DNA of 64,000 nucleotides, taken from Asanoa iriomotensis. GTDB lineage: Bacteria; Actinomycetota; Actinomycetes; Mycobacteriales; Micromonosporaceae. Shown here piece by piece: positions 44,101-52,032 of this stretch (the stretch's first letter is position 1; every line of letters begins with the position of its first letter). The stretch lies in assembly GCF_016862515.1 (NCBI RefSeq), contig NZ_BONC01000010.1:88235-152234 (forward strand), given 5' to 3'. A program made the position numbers and the translations under genes. The notes under the pieces are model-generated. The model was not told the DNA's origin. It saw only the letters and a list, made by a program, of their open reading frames with translations, and did not search any database.

Positions 44101-44207
44101 CCCTGCCCGTGCTGCCGGACCCGGTCACCCTCGCCCTGGTCTGGGCGGCCTGCCTCCTGCTGGTCGCTTTCACCCTGGTCGGCCAGCGCCGCCGGTCGTC
44201 GCTCTGA
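41160..44207 (+). CDS. Large FtsX-type ABC transporter permease, second of pair
   Basis: The 1,015-residue protein repeats the layout of the preceding gene: N-terminal helix (TGVLLLLGALPVAAAVAGPAYSAAAERS), extracytoplasmic domain with paired cysteines (DDVCAHVTLDAGRCPTG), central helices, the shared segment LGADRVLDVNLVSGGTLRAAVRAADPEGRWAMA, a second extracytoplasmic domain, and C-terminal helices. The two are clear tandem paralogues likely to form a heterodimer. The frame stays open 3.1 kb further upstream only as a shadow of the first gene; the ATGA overlap fixes the start. The end is 2 bp from a convergent gene. Confidence 0.82.
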   Translation: MIGVIVDLLRAARGRTGVLLLLGALPVAAAVAGPAYSAAAERSVVATEVAAAAPHETVFGIRPSADVAETGDSFERLGATQLVTPGFDLYFGAAFAVAPRDRDLAWQLSYRDDVCAHVTLDAGRCPTGRGEVMIGFQSAAQLDAGVGDTVSLRQSRFDTVDGAAQLVRVGRAVSVSVVGVYRPIEPAAPYWGPLSPFPPGLFSDPKVRTTATIERIGVEPVYGSRATGRLFQLEVPEAQSYDLVADPAQLTVDWVDGYRAEMADLQAKASGLDALLVPGTDGLIDRIGQSRSAVRSLVPWLALMVVPLCWFVIFLAAASGAEARRTELGQVAVRGLPVPHRWWLAAGPDAVAVLAGAPLGWLAGQYVGALAVPGGDVDLGLGSSLRRFALVAVAGAVLAVALAYRPLVAGRAVDLLRRVTRQGGVWRSATVDAMVVALAAFAVVEARTGSGPIRGGLALLAPALLILAGALLAGRLLAPAARRIGRRALSAGRLAGALAGIELSRRSAPRRAVTLAVLGAALLCFTVLAVDAGDAARANRAAVELGADRVLDVNLVSGGTLRAAVRAADPEGRWAMAAVAIPTTGSGPPTVAVDTDRLETVSVGGAVPADLVSRLRPPVAPSVTITGNRIQVDATVAMPGSDPVRGGFRPGSKPELRAVVQPPGETERPVPMGDLQLGRHRYAGNLPACDAGCRLIALEVEPVPSTLALTVHEIRQLAPDQVVADGAVLGDPTRWRGSTQDNVTATAPRLTAEGGVATVEMATSNAPQRLTVADVPEVLPVLRTDSATARETDTGWAVATPGHTEPAPATAVGSLPTLPGVGASGLLADLDYLDRAAPMGAGGRPQVWLGPDAPADALNRLADADLTVLGETAASDRSAYTDRSGAALAARYELVTAAFAALLVLLGLGLVAAVERTGRSTRGRMLRAQGVAAATLRAAARRQSMWPTLVGVLVGPLLAVAAWAVAGPATPVFLDDSWPVALPVLPDPVTLALVWAACLLLVAFTLVGQRRRSSL

Positions 44208-44209
44208 CG

Positions 44210-44569
44210 TCAGCCCGGCGCCAGCAACGTACGCACGACGCTCAGCTTGCCGTCACGAATGGTCACCACGTCGATCCCGCGGGACACCGGCGGCTTCCCG
44301 GGCGGCCCGACCCGCCACGGCAGGGCGGCGGTGTCGGGGCCGACGTATCCAGGGCCGTCCTCCTCGAACACCAGCCCCTTCAGCGGACCGTCCAGCAGTC
44401 GCTGTGCCTGGTCGTTCAGTGCCTGCCACCCCACGAACCTGCCGTCCGGATCGATGAACGTCACGTCTTCCGTGTAGGTCCGCTCGATCGCCGCCCACCG
44501 ACGTCCCGGGTCCTCCTCGGAAAAGACCTCGTGCAGGTTGCTCTGCAGCAACTCCTCTGTCGTTGACAT
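44210..44569 (-). CDS. SnoaL/NTF2-like protein
   Basis: The 119-residue protein (MSTTEELLQSNLHEVFSEEDPGRRWAAIERTYTEDVTFIDPDGRFVGWQALNDQAQRLLDG...) has the cone-like SnoaL/NTF2 pattern used by small isomerases, hydrolases and dehydratases. No catalytic assignment is possible. ATG 44569 has a GGAGAGGAG site, better than the GTG 18 nt upstream. It is third in a minus-strand unit behind the MBL hydrolase and aldo-keto reductase genes. Confidence 0.8.
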   Translation of the reverse strand: MSTTEELLQSNLHEVFSEEDPGRRWAAIERTYTEDVTFIDPDGRFVGWQALNDQAQRLLDGPLKGLVFEEDGPGYVGPDTAALPWRVGPPGKPPVSRGIDVVTIRDGKLSVVRTLLAPG

Positions 44570-44602
44570 GGGACTACTCCTCTCCACAGTGACGGCTACC
44601 CG

Positions 44603-45481
44603 CTAGGCGGCGGACAAACGCTTCAGCACGACGCGGGCCGGGTCGTCGAGCCGGACATCGGCGGCGCCGAGGTTCTCGGCGAGGTGGCCCCGGGTGCGGG
44701 TGCCCGGGATGAGCAGGATGTTCGGCGCGAGGTCGAGCAGCCAGGCCAGCGCGACCTGGATCGGCGTGGCACCCAGCCGGGCCGCGACCGCGGTGACCGG
44801 TGGGTGGGTCAGCAGGCGTTGCCGCACGTCACCGGGCCAGCCGAGGGGGCAGAACGGCACGAACGCGATGCCGCGTGCCGTGCACTCGTCGAGGACGTCC
44901 CGGGACCGCTGGTCGGCCAGGTTGAAGAGGTTCTGCACGCAGGCGATCTCCGTCCGCTCGACCGCGCGCAACAACTGCCGCCGGGAGACGTTGCTGAGGC
45001 CGATGCCGTCGATCAGCCCTTCGGCGCGGGCTCGCACGAGGACCGCGAGGTGGGCGTCGAACAGCGGGTCCGGCTCCTGCGCCGGGTCCATCACCCGCAG
45101 GTTGACCGCTGCCAGGCGGTCGGTGTCGAGGGTGCGCAGGTTGTCCTCGATGTCCTGCCGCAACCCGCCCGGACTCTCCAGCGCCGGGAGCCCGTTGTCC
45201 GCGGCACGCACAGCGGCCACTTTGCTCACGATGGCCAGATCGGCCGGGTACGGGCGCAGCGCCGACGCGATGAGGGTGTTGACCGCACCCGCCCCGTAGT
45301 ACTGGGCGGTGTCGACGTGGTTCACGCCGCGGGCAACGGCCGCCCGCAACACCGCCACCGCCTCGTCGGGGTCCCGCGGCGGTCCGAAGATCCCGTCGCC
45401 CGCGAGTTGCATCGCGCCGTACCCCGTCCGGTGGACGCGCCACCGTCCCAGCATGGTGGACCCGCCAAGCACGATGATCAC
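44603..45481 (-). CDS. Aldo/keto reductase
   Basis: The 292-residue TIM-barrel oxidoreductase uses NADPH. It shows TGYGAMQLAGDGIFG, the catalytic Asp/Tyr region GVNHVDTAQYYGAGAVNTLIASALR, Lys in AIVSKVAA, LSNVSRRQLLRAVERTEIACVQNLFNLADQ and the cofactor motif LIPGTRTRGHLAENLGA. GTG 45481 keeps the LGG segment normally seen at the N-terminus; ATG 45454 is an alternative. It starts 6 bp after the MBL gene and probably acts in the same pathway. Substrate unknown. Confidence 0.88.
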   Translation of the reverse strand: MIIVLGGSTMLGRWRVHRTGYGAMQLAGDGIFGPPRDPDEAVAVLRAAVARGVNHVDTAQYYGAGAVNTLIASALRPYPADLAIVSKVAAVRAADNGLPALESPGGLRQDIEDNLRTLDTDRLAAVNLRVMDPAQEPDPLFDAHLAVLVRARAEGLIDGIGLSNVSRRQLLRAVERTEIACVQNLFNLADQRSRDVLDECTARGIAFVPFCPLGWPGDVRQRLLTHPPVTAVAARLGATPIQVALAWLLDLAPNILLIPGTRTRGHLAENLGAADVRLDDPARVVLKRLSAA

Positions 45482-45487
45482 CTCGAT

Positions 45488-46444
45488 TCATGGATGGATC
45501 TGCGAGCCGGCACCGAGGTCGAGGCGCATCGACTGCAGGATGGTGAAGGTGGTGCTGGTGGTGAACGCCGCGACGTCCGCGGCGGCCAGCACGCCGGTGT
45601 ACTTGGCGATGACCGGGGCGGCGGCCCGCTCGGTGACGGCGTCGAGGTAGCCGGCCACGCCGGCCCAGGCGTTCGCGCCGTACTTCCGGAAATAGGGTGT
45701 CGGATCGACCGAGGCGAGCGCGGCGCGCGCGTTGTCGACGATGTCCTCGATGTACTGCTGATGCAGGACGAGGTCGTCCCGGGTGCCGAGCCGGCCGAGA
45801 TGACCGCCGATGAAATGCTTCCACGGGTACGCCGTCGCCCGCTCCGGCGCGGCGAGGTAGCCGGGCACGTCCTCGCTGAGATTGAGGTTGTAGATCGGCA
45901 CCCAGCCGGCGTTGACGACGTCGACGAGCATCAGCGCGTCATGATCCGGAAAGTGGACGTAGATGTTGTCCGGCGAGTGGTTCGGCCCGTGGAACGCCAG
46001 CTCAGCCCGTTCGCCGCCGACGCGCAGCGTGTAGGTGTCGCCGAAGGTGACCTGCGGTGCCGGCCGGTTCGGATCGTCGTCCCGCAGCAGCAGTCGCCGC
46101 GTCTCGGCATGCCCGACGCGGACGACACCGTCGTCGAACAGCCCCGCCGCGCCGGCGTGGTCGGCGTGGTGGTGTGAGTAGACGAGGTGGGTCACGGTGT
46201 TGGTGACACCCTCCCGCGCCGCCACCTCGTCGACGGCTCTCCGCAGGTTGTGGCCGATGGTCGGCGGGGCGTCGAAGAGCACCACTCCGTCACGGGTGGC
46301 AAGGAATGCCGACTGGTACGTGCCGTCGGTGACCCAGAACAGGTTGCGCTCGACGCGGCCGACGTAATAGCCGTTCTCGTTCAACGCCGGGCCGAGGGAG
46401 GCGTCGGGCACCGGGACGTAGTCGGGCAGGACTGCTGAGGTCAT
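45488..46444 (-). CDS. MBL-fold metallo-hydrolase
   Basis: The 318-residue protein has the metallo-beta-lactamase zinc motif SHHHADHAG, then GHAETRR, FHGPNHSPDNIYVHFPDHDALMLVDVVNAGW and the last ligand in HFIGGHLGRLG. There is no signal peptide. The fold covers lactonases, thioesterases and other hydrolases. It heads an operon with the aldo-keto reductase and SnoaL genes, diverges from the LAL regulator, and its upstream DNA carries a 49-bp element also found before the esterase operon. Confidence 0.88.
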   Translation of the reverse strand: MTSAVLPDYVPVPDASLGPALNENGYYVGRVERNLFWVTDGTYQSAFLATRDGVVLFDAPPTIGHNLRRAVDEVAAREGVTNTVTHLVYSHHHADHAGAAGLFDDGVVRVGHAETRRLLLRDDDPNRPAPQVTFGDTYTLRVGGERAELAFHGPNHSPDNIYVHFPDHDALMLVDVVNAGWVPIYNLNLSEDVPGYLAAPERATAYPWKHFIGGHLGRLGTRDDLVLHQQYIEDIVDNARAALASVDPTPYFRKYGANAWAGVAGYLDAVTERAAAPVIAKYTGVLAAADVAAFTTSTTFTILQSMRLDLGAGSQIHP

Positions 46445-46483
46445 CGTCTTTCTCCGTTTCGGGCCGCACGGTTCGGACGTTTC

Positions 46484-46532
46484 CCAGGTTCACCGCCGGG
46501 CAGGTGATCGGTCGTCACCGGATTCCGGTGAT
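46484..46532. promoter_or_regulatory. Shared regulatory element, copy A (between MBL operon and LAL regulator)
   Basis: This 49-bp stretch aligns without gaps to 50497-50545 with 39 identical positions. It contains a perfect inverted repeat TCACCGG-ATT-CCGGTGA (46515-46531) and GCAGGTGA. It lies 40 bp before the MBL start and 25 bp before the LAL regulator start, so it could serve both. Confidence 0.7.
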
Positions 46533-46556
46533 CTGACGCGGAGTTACGCTGGCCAG

Positions 46557-49136
46557 GTGCCGCGAGACGTCGAGCGTCGCGAGCTGGTCGCTGTTCTCGA
46601 TCGCGCCGTCCGGAAGCGGGTGACGATCATCTCCGCACCCGCCGGCAGCGGGAAGACCTCGCTGCTGCGGGCGTGGGTCGCGGGCCCGGGTCGGGCGCAC
46701 ACGGTCGCGTTCCTGTCCGTCGAGCCCGGCCAGCACGACGCGCAACTCTTCTGGCTCGCACTGCTCGGCGCGGTCCGCACCGCGACCGGCGGCCCGCCGC
46801 CCCCGGCGCCGGCTCCACAGCTGGACGGACCGACCCTCGTGGACAGGGTGCGGTCCGAGCTGGCGTCGCCCGGCGGCCCCGACGTGCTGATCATCGACGA
46901 CCTGCACGAGCTGACCTCGCACGATGCCACCGAACAGCTCACCGGGCTGCTGACCGAGCTGCCGCCGGGCGTACACGCGATCGTCGCCACCCGCCATGAC
47001 GGCGCATTGCGGCTGCACCGGCTGCGGCTGGCCGGCGAGCTGTCGGAGATCCGGGCCGACCGGCTGCGCTTCAGCCAGGACGAGACCCGCCAGCTCCTGG
47101 CCGCCGCCGGGATCAGGCTGCCCGACCCGCTTGTCACCGACCTGTACCACAAGACCGAGGGCTGGGTGGCCGGTCTGCGGCTCGCGGTCCTGTCCCTGGC
47201 CGGACACCCCGATCCCGAGCGGTTCGTGGCCGACTTCTCCGGCAGCGACCGGACCGTCGTCGAGTACCTGATGGCCGAGCTGCTGGACCGGCAACCGCCC
47301 GAGGTCCGCCGGCTGTTGCTCCGCACGTCCTTGCTCGACCGGGTCAACGGCGAGTTGGCCGACCTGCTCACCGGCGGCACCGGGGCGGAGCGGATCCTGC
47401 TGGAGCTCGAAGACGACAACGCGTTCGTCGTGTCGCTCGACCCCGACCGCACCTGGTTCCGCTACCACCACCTGTTCGGCGGGTTGCTGCGGCTGGAGCT
47501 GCGCCGCACCAGCCCGCGGGACATCCCGGACCTGCACCGGACGTCGGCGCGCTGGCTGGCCGACCACGACCGGACCGCCGAGGCGATCGGGCATCTCCAG
47601 GCGGCCGGCGACTGGACCGACGCGACCCGGCTGCTCACCGAGCAGGCCCTCAGCCTCACGCTGGACGGCCGGGCGGGGACGGTCGGTGCGCTGCTGCGCG
47701 CCTTCCCGACGGGGATCGCGGACGACTTCCCCGGGCTGTCGGTGGTGCACGCGATCGCCGACCTCGACCAGGCGCGCCTCGACCAGGCGGGCGCACACCT
47801 CGACGTGGCGAGAGCGTTCGCGGCCACGGCCGACCAGGGGTACGGACTGCACGTGGCGGTCGCGTCGCTGGATCTGCTCCTGGCCCGGCTGCGCGGCGAC
47901 CTCGACGCCGTCTTGAAGCAGGCGGGCGGTGTGCCCCCGCCGGCCGGTCGGTCCAACATCGACGTGGCGCTCGGCAACGACCTGCGTGCGCTCGCCCTGC
48001 TCAACCAGGGCGTCGCCGAGGCCTGGTCGGGGCGGCTGGCGGACAGCGAACGCCACCTGCGGCAGGGCGCCGCGCTCGCCCGCGACATCGGCCGCACCTA
48101 TCTGGAGGTCGCCTGCCTGGCGCACCTGGGTTTCGCCACCACCGCCCACTCCCTCGACCAGGCCCGGCGGGACTGCGAAGACGCCATCGCGTACGCCGCG
48201 CAGCACGGCTGGGAGGTCGAGCCGGTGATCGCTCCCGCGCAGGCGACCCTGGCCGGAATACTCGTCTGCGTCGGCGATCTCGACCGGGGCGGGCATTGGC
48301 TCGACGTGGCGCTGCGGGCGACCCAGGGCGGGGGTGAACCGGGCATCCGGGTGCTGGTCCACCTGGTCGCCGCCGGCCTCGTGGCGGCGCGCGGCCGGCA
48401 CCGCGACGCGCTGGAGGAGCTTCTGACCGCCGCCGCGGTACGGGCGCGGATGGCCGGCAGCCACGCGTTCGAGGCGCGGATCACCGGCTGGACGATCGCG
48501 ACCCGGGCCCGGCTCGGGCAGGTTCAGCAGGCGCGCGCCACCCTCGCGACCGTCGACGCACGGTTGGCCAGCACCGCCGAGCTGCGCAACGCGGCCGCGG
48601 TCACCAGCCTGGCCGAGCACGACCCGGCCGGCGCCCGTCGCGAGGTCGCGGCGGTCCTCGACGGCCACGCCACGCGCGACACCCTGGTCGAGACCCACCT
48701 GTTGGACGCACTGGCGTGCCGGGATCTCGACGACGAGCGCGCCGCCAGAGCATCGTTGGAGCGGGCGCTGCGACTGGCCGAACCGGACGGGCTGGTCCTG
48801 CCGTTCGCGGTGACCGGCGCGTGGGAACTGCTGACGACGCTGCCGGCGCACGAGACGTCGCACGCGGCGCTGGTCGCGTCCATCCTGGACTCGGTGCACG
48901 GCGGCGGCCCGCGGCCGGCCGCCGACCGACCGACCGAAGACCTGAGCCCGAGTGAGCTGCGGGTGCTGCGTTACCTGCCGACGAACCTGACCCGGCCCGA
49001 GATCGCGGCGGAGCTGTCGGTGTCCCTCAACACCGTCAACACCCACATCCGCCGGATCTACGCGAAGCTGGGCGCCACGGACCGCTCCGCGGCCGTCCGA
49101 CGCGGCCGTGACCTCAGGCTGCTGGCGTCGGGGTGA
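46557..49136 (+). CDS. LAL-type (MalT-like) LuxR family transcriptional regulator
   Basis: The 859-residue protein has an N-terminal STAND-type ATPase (Walker A APAGSGKTSLLRAW at about residue 28; Walker B DVLIIDDLHEL), a winged-helix/TPR-like helical middle (about residues 330-780) and a C-terminal LuxR HTH (LSPSELRVLRYLPTNLTRPEIAAELSVSLNTVNTHIRRIYAKLGATDR). Such proteins are ATP-dependent activators triggered by a small ligand. It lies between the MBL-AKR-SnoaL and esterase-nitroreductase operons and is the best candidate to control both. The end overlaps the convergent nitroreductase gene by 23 bp. Confidence 0.9.
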   Translation: MPRDVERRELVAVLDRAVRKRVTIISAPAGSGKTSLLRAWVAGPGRAHTVAFLSVEPGQHDAQLFWLALLGAVRTATGGPPPPAPAPQLDGPTLVDRVRSELASPGGPDVLIIDDLHELTSHDATEQLTGLLTELPPGVHAIVATRHDGALRLHRLRLAGELSEIRADRLRFSQDETRQLLAAAGIRLPDPLVTDLYHKTEGWVAGLRLAVLSLAGHPDPERFVADFSGSDRTVVEYLMAELLDRQPPEVRRLLLRTSLLDRVNGELADLLTGGTGAERILLELEDDNAFVVSLDPDRTWFRYHHLFGGLLRLELRRTSPRDIPDLHRTSARWLADHDRTAEAIGHLQAAGDWTDATRLLTEQALSLTLDGRAGTVGALLRAFPTGIADDFPGLSVVHAIADLDQARLDQAGAHLDVARAFAATADQGYGLHVAVASLDLLLARLRGDLDAVLKQAGGVPPPAGRSNIDVALGNDLRALALLNQGVAEAWSGRLADSERHLRQGAALARDIGRTYLEVACLAHLGFATTAHSLDQARRDCEDAIAYAAQHGWEVEPVIAPAQATLAGILVCVGDLDRGGHWLDVALRATQGGGEPGIRVLVHLVAAGLVAARGRHRDALEELLTAAAVRARMAGSHAFEARITGWTIATRARLGQVQQARATLATVDARLASTAELRNAAAVTSLAEHDPAGARREVAAVLDGHATRDTLVETHLLDALACRDLDDERAARASLERALRLAEPDGLVLPFAVTGAWELLTTLPAHETSHAALVASILDSVHGGGPRPAADRPTEDLSPSELRVLRYLPTNLTRPEIAAELSVSLNTVNTHIRRIYAKLGATDRSAAVRRGRDLRLLASG

Positions 49137-49557
49137 GCTGTTCCCGCTTGAGCTCGAGCACGGGGATCGTGCGGATTCCGGCGGCCTGGCGTTCGTACTC
49201 GGCGAAGCCCGGGAAACGGCGCGCCTGTTCGGCGTAGACACGGTCGCGTTCGGCGCCGGTCAGCTCGTGGACGGTCACGCGGTAGGTCTCGACCCCGCGT
49301 TCGACCTCGACGACACCGGCGGCGACCACGTTGTCGTACCACTGCGGGTTGACCGGCCCGCCACCCCTGGTCGCGAAGACGTAGATGGTGTCCGGGTCGG
49401 TCTCGTGCGGGAGATACATGATCGGGTTGACGTACTCCCGCCCGCTCCGGCGGCCACGGTGATGCAGCAGCACCATCGGCGCTCCCTCGAAGGTCCCGCC
49501 GACCCTGCCCTCGTGCGCCCGAAACTCCGCGATGGTCTTCGCGTTCCAGTCGGTCAT
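49114..49557 (-). CDS. Nitroreductase/deazaflavin (F420)-dependent oxidoreductase (Ddn family)
   Basis: The 147-residue protein shows the split-barrel Ddn pattern: FRAHEGRVGGTFEGAPMVLLHHRGRRSGREYVNPIMYLP, then YVFATRGGGPVNPQWYDNVVAAGVVEVE and FPGFAEYERQAAGIRTIPVLELKR. Members use reduced F420 or FMN for reductions. It follows the esterase gene with a 4-bp overlap (ATGA), so the two proteins probably act in the same pathway. Substrate unknown. Confidence 0.88.
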   Translation of the reverse strand: MTDWNAKTIAEFRAHEGRVGGTFEGAPMVLLHHRGRRSGREYVNPIMYLPHETDPDTIYVFATRGGGPVNPQWYDNVVAAGVVEVERGVETYRVTVHELTGAERDRVYAEQARRFPGFAEYERQAAGIRTIPVLELKREQLTPTPAA

Positions 49558-50468
49558 GACGTCACCTGTCCTAAAGCGCTGCCGAGATGCGCGGTCAGGA
49601 GCTGTCCGGCCCGATCCAGCGCCGCGGTCGCCTCGTCCAGGACCGGGTAGTAGGCCTGGAACACATGCGGCACCCCGGGGGTGATGTCGAGGACGACCTC
49701 GACGTCGGCGATGGCCGCCGCCCGGGCGAGCCGGACGGCGTCGTCGAGCAGCACCTCGTGCGTCCCAGCCTGAATGACCAGCGGCGGCAGGCCCGACAGA
49801 TCGGCGAAGATCGGGCTGACGAGCCCGAGCGCGGTGTCTGGCACCGGCACGTAGTCGGCGACCCGGTCGTGGAGCGCTCGCGGACTCATCAGCGGGTCGG
49901 CCGCACGCTTGGTTTCCATGGTCGCGCCGGCCAGGGTCAGGTCGGCGTAGGGCGACATGACGAAGGCCGCGGCGGGCAGGGGCAGCCCGTGATCGCGGGC
50001 GTTGACCATGGTGGCGACGGCGAGCCCGCCGCCGGCCGACTCACCCGCGAAGACGATGTCCGCCGGCGCGGTGCCGTCGCGCAGAAGGGCTTCGTAGGCG
50101 GCGAGAGCGTCGTCGACGGCCGCCGGATACGGATGCTCGGGCGCGAGCCGGTAGTCGACGGAGATGACCCTGGCGCCGGTCCGCCGACCGACCTGCGAGG
50201 CCAGATCGGCGGAGAGGGCGGCGTCACCCATCACGTACACGCCGCCGTGGAAGTAGAGGACAACATGGCGAGCGTCGACGCCATCGACGGTGATCTCGGC
50301 CGTCGGCACCCCACCCAGCACACCGGCGGTCACACTCACGTCGGCGGGCAGCGGCTGCGCCGAGGCCACCTCCCGCAGCAGCCGCCGCTGCTCGCCGAGG
50401 TCGATGTCGGGCGGGAAGGCGGACTGCCGCAGGATCGCTTCGAGCTTTTCGCGCTGCTGGACGCTCAC
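49554..50468 (-). CDS. Alpha/beta hydrolase, hormone-sensitive-lipase-like esterase
   Basis: The 304-residue protein has the HSL oxyanion motif (VLYFHGGVYVMGD), the nucleophile elbow GESAGGGLAVA and the late Asp/His region (HEVLLDDAVRLA ... GVPHVFQAYY). HSL esterases act on short- to medium-chain esters. The gene heads an operon with the F420-type nitroreductase and has the shared regulatory element at 50497-50545 upstream. Confidence 0.9.
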   Translation of the reverse strand: MSVQQREKLEAILRQSAFPPDIDLGEQRRLLREVASAQPLPADVSVTAGVLGGVPTAEITVDGVDARHVVLYFHGGVYVMGDAALSADLASQVGRRTGARVISVDYRLAPEHPYPAAVDDALAAYEALLRDGTAPADIVFAGESAGGGLAVATMVNARDHGLPLPAAAFVMSPYADLTLAGATMETKRAADPLMSPRALHDRVADYVPVPDTALGLVSPIFADLSGLPPLVIQAGTHEVLLDDAVRLARAAAIADVEVVLDITPGVPHVFQAYYPVLDEATAALDRAGQLLTAHLGSALGQVTS

Positions 50469-50496
50469 GACGGGATCTCCCTTCGGCCTGGACCTA

Positions 50497-50545
50497 CCAG
50501 GTTTGCCCGCAGGCAGGTGAGCAGACGTCGCCGGATCCCGGTGAT
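50497..50545. promoter_or_regulatory. Shared regulatory element, copy B (before esterase operon)
   Basis: This stretch matches copy A at 46484-46532 in 39 of 49 positions, including CCAGGTT at one end and CCGGATCCCGGTGAT at the other. It lies 29 bp upstream of the esterase start in the same orientation as copy A relative to its minus-strand operon. The remaining DNA to the binding-protein gene (50546-50672) shows nothing else clear. Confidence 0.65.
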
Positions 50546-50672
50546 TCCGCGCCCGGCGGGCAAGTGGCTGTGACCTGCGTCCTTGTTGCGCGAAAGCGAA
50601 TCAGCCGGCGAGATGCGACATGGCAGGCTTGCTCGGCCCCGGACCCTTGGGGCGAGGAAGGACGCACAACCC

Positions 50673-52028
50673 ATGCTCGTCTCCCGCGGAGCGCGGCACC
50701 TGGCTACCGCCATGGCCGCCGTGCTCGTGCTGACCGTTGCGGCCTGCCAGCAGGGCGCGCCCTCGCCACAGGACACCGCCGCCGCTGCGCTTACCCGGCT
50801 TTACGGCACCGATGGCAACATGATCAACACCTTTGGTGACGAGTTCAAGGATCAGGTCGGTCTGCTCGCCGGGATGAAGGGGACCACGCCGCTCACGCCG
50901 TTGTCCGCTGATTTCAAGGCGCGGCTCGAGGCCGTCCGGCCTGGTCTTTCCGACTTTCTGTTCGCGGGCGAGACCTACGACGCCGTGGTGATCAGTGTGC
51001 TTGCCGCCGAGCAGGCGGGCACCAACGAGCCCGCCTCGATCGCCCGGCAGATCAACTCGGTCACCACCGGTGGGACCGAGTGTGCTGCGGTGGCCGACTG
51101 TCTGGCGCTCGCCCGGGCCGGCACCGACCTCAACTATCGCGGCATCTCGCTGACCCGCGGTGGGTTCACCGATGCCGGCGAGCCGTCCACCGCCAGCTAC
51201 GCGACACTGCATTTCGGTCCCGAGGACCGGCTCGACGACAGCAAGACCGAGTACGTCGGCGCCGGCGACGAGTCCGCCACCACCACGCGGAAGCCGCCCA
51301 AGAGTGCGCCCGCCCGTGGCACCAAGGAGCCGCTGAAGATCGGTGGCCTGCTGCCGGAGACCGGCGACCTGGCGCTCGCCAACCCGCCCATGGAGGCCGG
51401 CGCCGCGCTCGCGGTCGAGGAGGTCAACGCGGCCGGCGGTGTGTTCGGGCGGGACGTCGTGTGGGCGCCCGGCGACGACGGCACCAACCCGGCGGTCGCG
51501 AAGGAGACCGTGGCCAGGCACATCGCAGACCAGGTCAGTGTGATCATCGGAGCCGGCGCGTCCGACATCTCCCGTGAGGTGCTGCCTGACGTGGTCAAGG
51601 CCGGGCTGGTCCTGTTCTCGCCCTGCAACACCGACGCCGGGCTCAGCACGATCGACGACAAGGGCCTCTTCTTCCGCACGTCGCCCTCGGACGTCCTGCA
51701 GGGCCGCGCGCTCGCCGACGTCATCCTCCGCGACGGCCCGAGCCGGATCGCGATCGTGGCCCGCGACGACTCGTACGGCGTCGGCCTCAAGGACAACGTC
51801 ATCTCCGAGCTGACGAAGGCGGGATTCCCGACCGACCAGGTCGAGACCCTGGTGTACGAGCCGCCGACACCCGGCGCCCCCGACATCGACTTCGCGTCCG
51901 GCGCCAAGCAGATCAGGGCCACCAGCCCCGACGGCGTGCTCCTCATCGGGTTCGGCGAGTCCGCACAGATCATCAAGGCGATCGCCAAGGCGGGCGTCCG
52001 CGTGAACCACGGCGCCGAAGCCAACTAA
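50673..52028 (+). CDS. Circularly permuted LivJ/LivK-like substrate-binding lipoprotein
   Basis: The 451-residue protein has a lipoprotein signal (lipobox VAAC, C25). Residues about 43-205 (LYGTDGNMINTFGDEF ... ETYDAVVISVLAAEQAG ... ECAAVADCLALARAGTDLNYRGISL) correspond to the C-terminal part of branched-chain amino-acid binding proteins. Residues 221-451 (LKIGGLLPETGDLALANPPMEAGAALAVEEVNAAGG ... GFGESAQIIKAIAKAGVRV) correspond to the N-terminal part, and the protein stops where the first half would continue. A Thr/Pro/Lys linker (about 206-220) joins them. No transporter genes are adjacent. ATG 50673 gives a normal signal peptide; the upstream frame is not used. Confidence 0.8.
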   Translation: MLVSRGARHLATAMAAVLVLTVAACQQGAPSPQDTAAAALTRLYGTDGNMINTFGDEFKDQVGLLAGMKGTTPLTPLSADFKARLEAVRPGLSDFLFAGETYDAVVISVLAAEQAGTNEPASIARQINSVTTGGTECAAVADCLALARAGTDLNYRGISLTRGGFTDAGEPSTASYATLHFGPEDRLDDSKTEYVGAGDESATTTRKPPKSAPARGTKEPLKIGGLLPETGDLALANPPMEAGAALAVEEVNAAGGVFGRDVVWAPGDDGTNPAVAKETVARHIADQVSVIIGAGASDISREVLPDVVKAGLVLFSPCNTDAGLSTIDDKGLFFRTSPSDVLQGRALADVILRDGPSRIAIVARDDSYGVGLKDNVISELTKAGFPTDQVETLVYEPPTPGAPDIDFASGAKQIRATSPDGVLLIGFGESAQIIKAIAKAGVRVNHGAEAN

Positions 52029-52032
52029 CTAG

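Noticed and set aside
46515..49241. Minus-strand 908-residue open frame opposite the LAL regulator
   Set aside because: No recognisable domain; composition of an antisense shadow of a well-supported LuxR-type gene.
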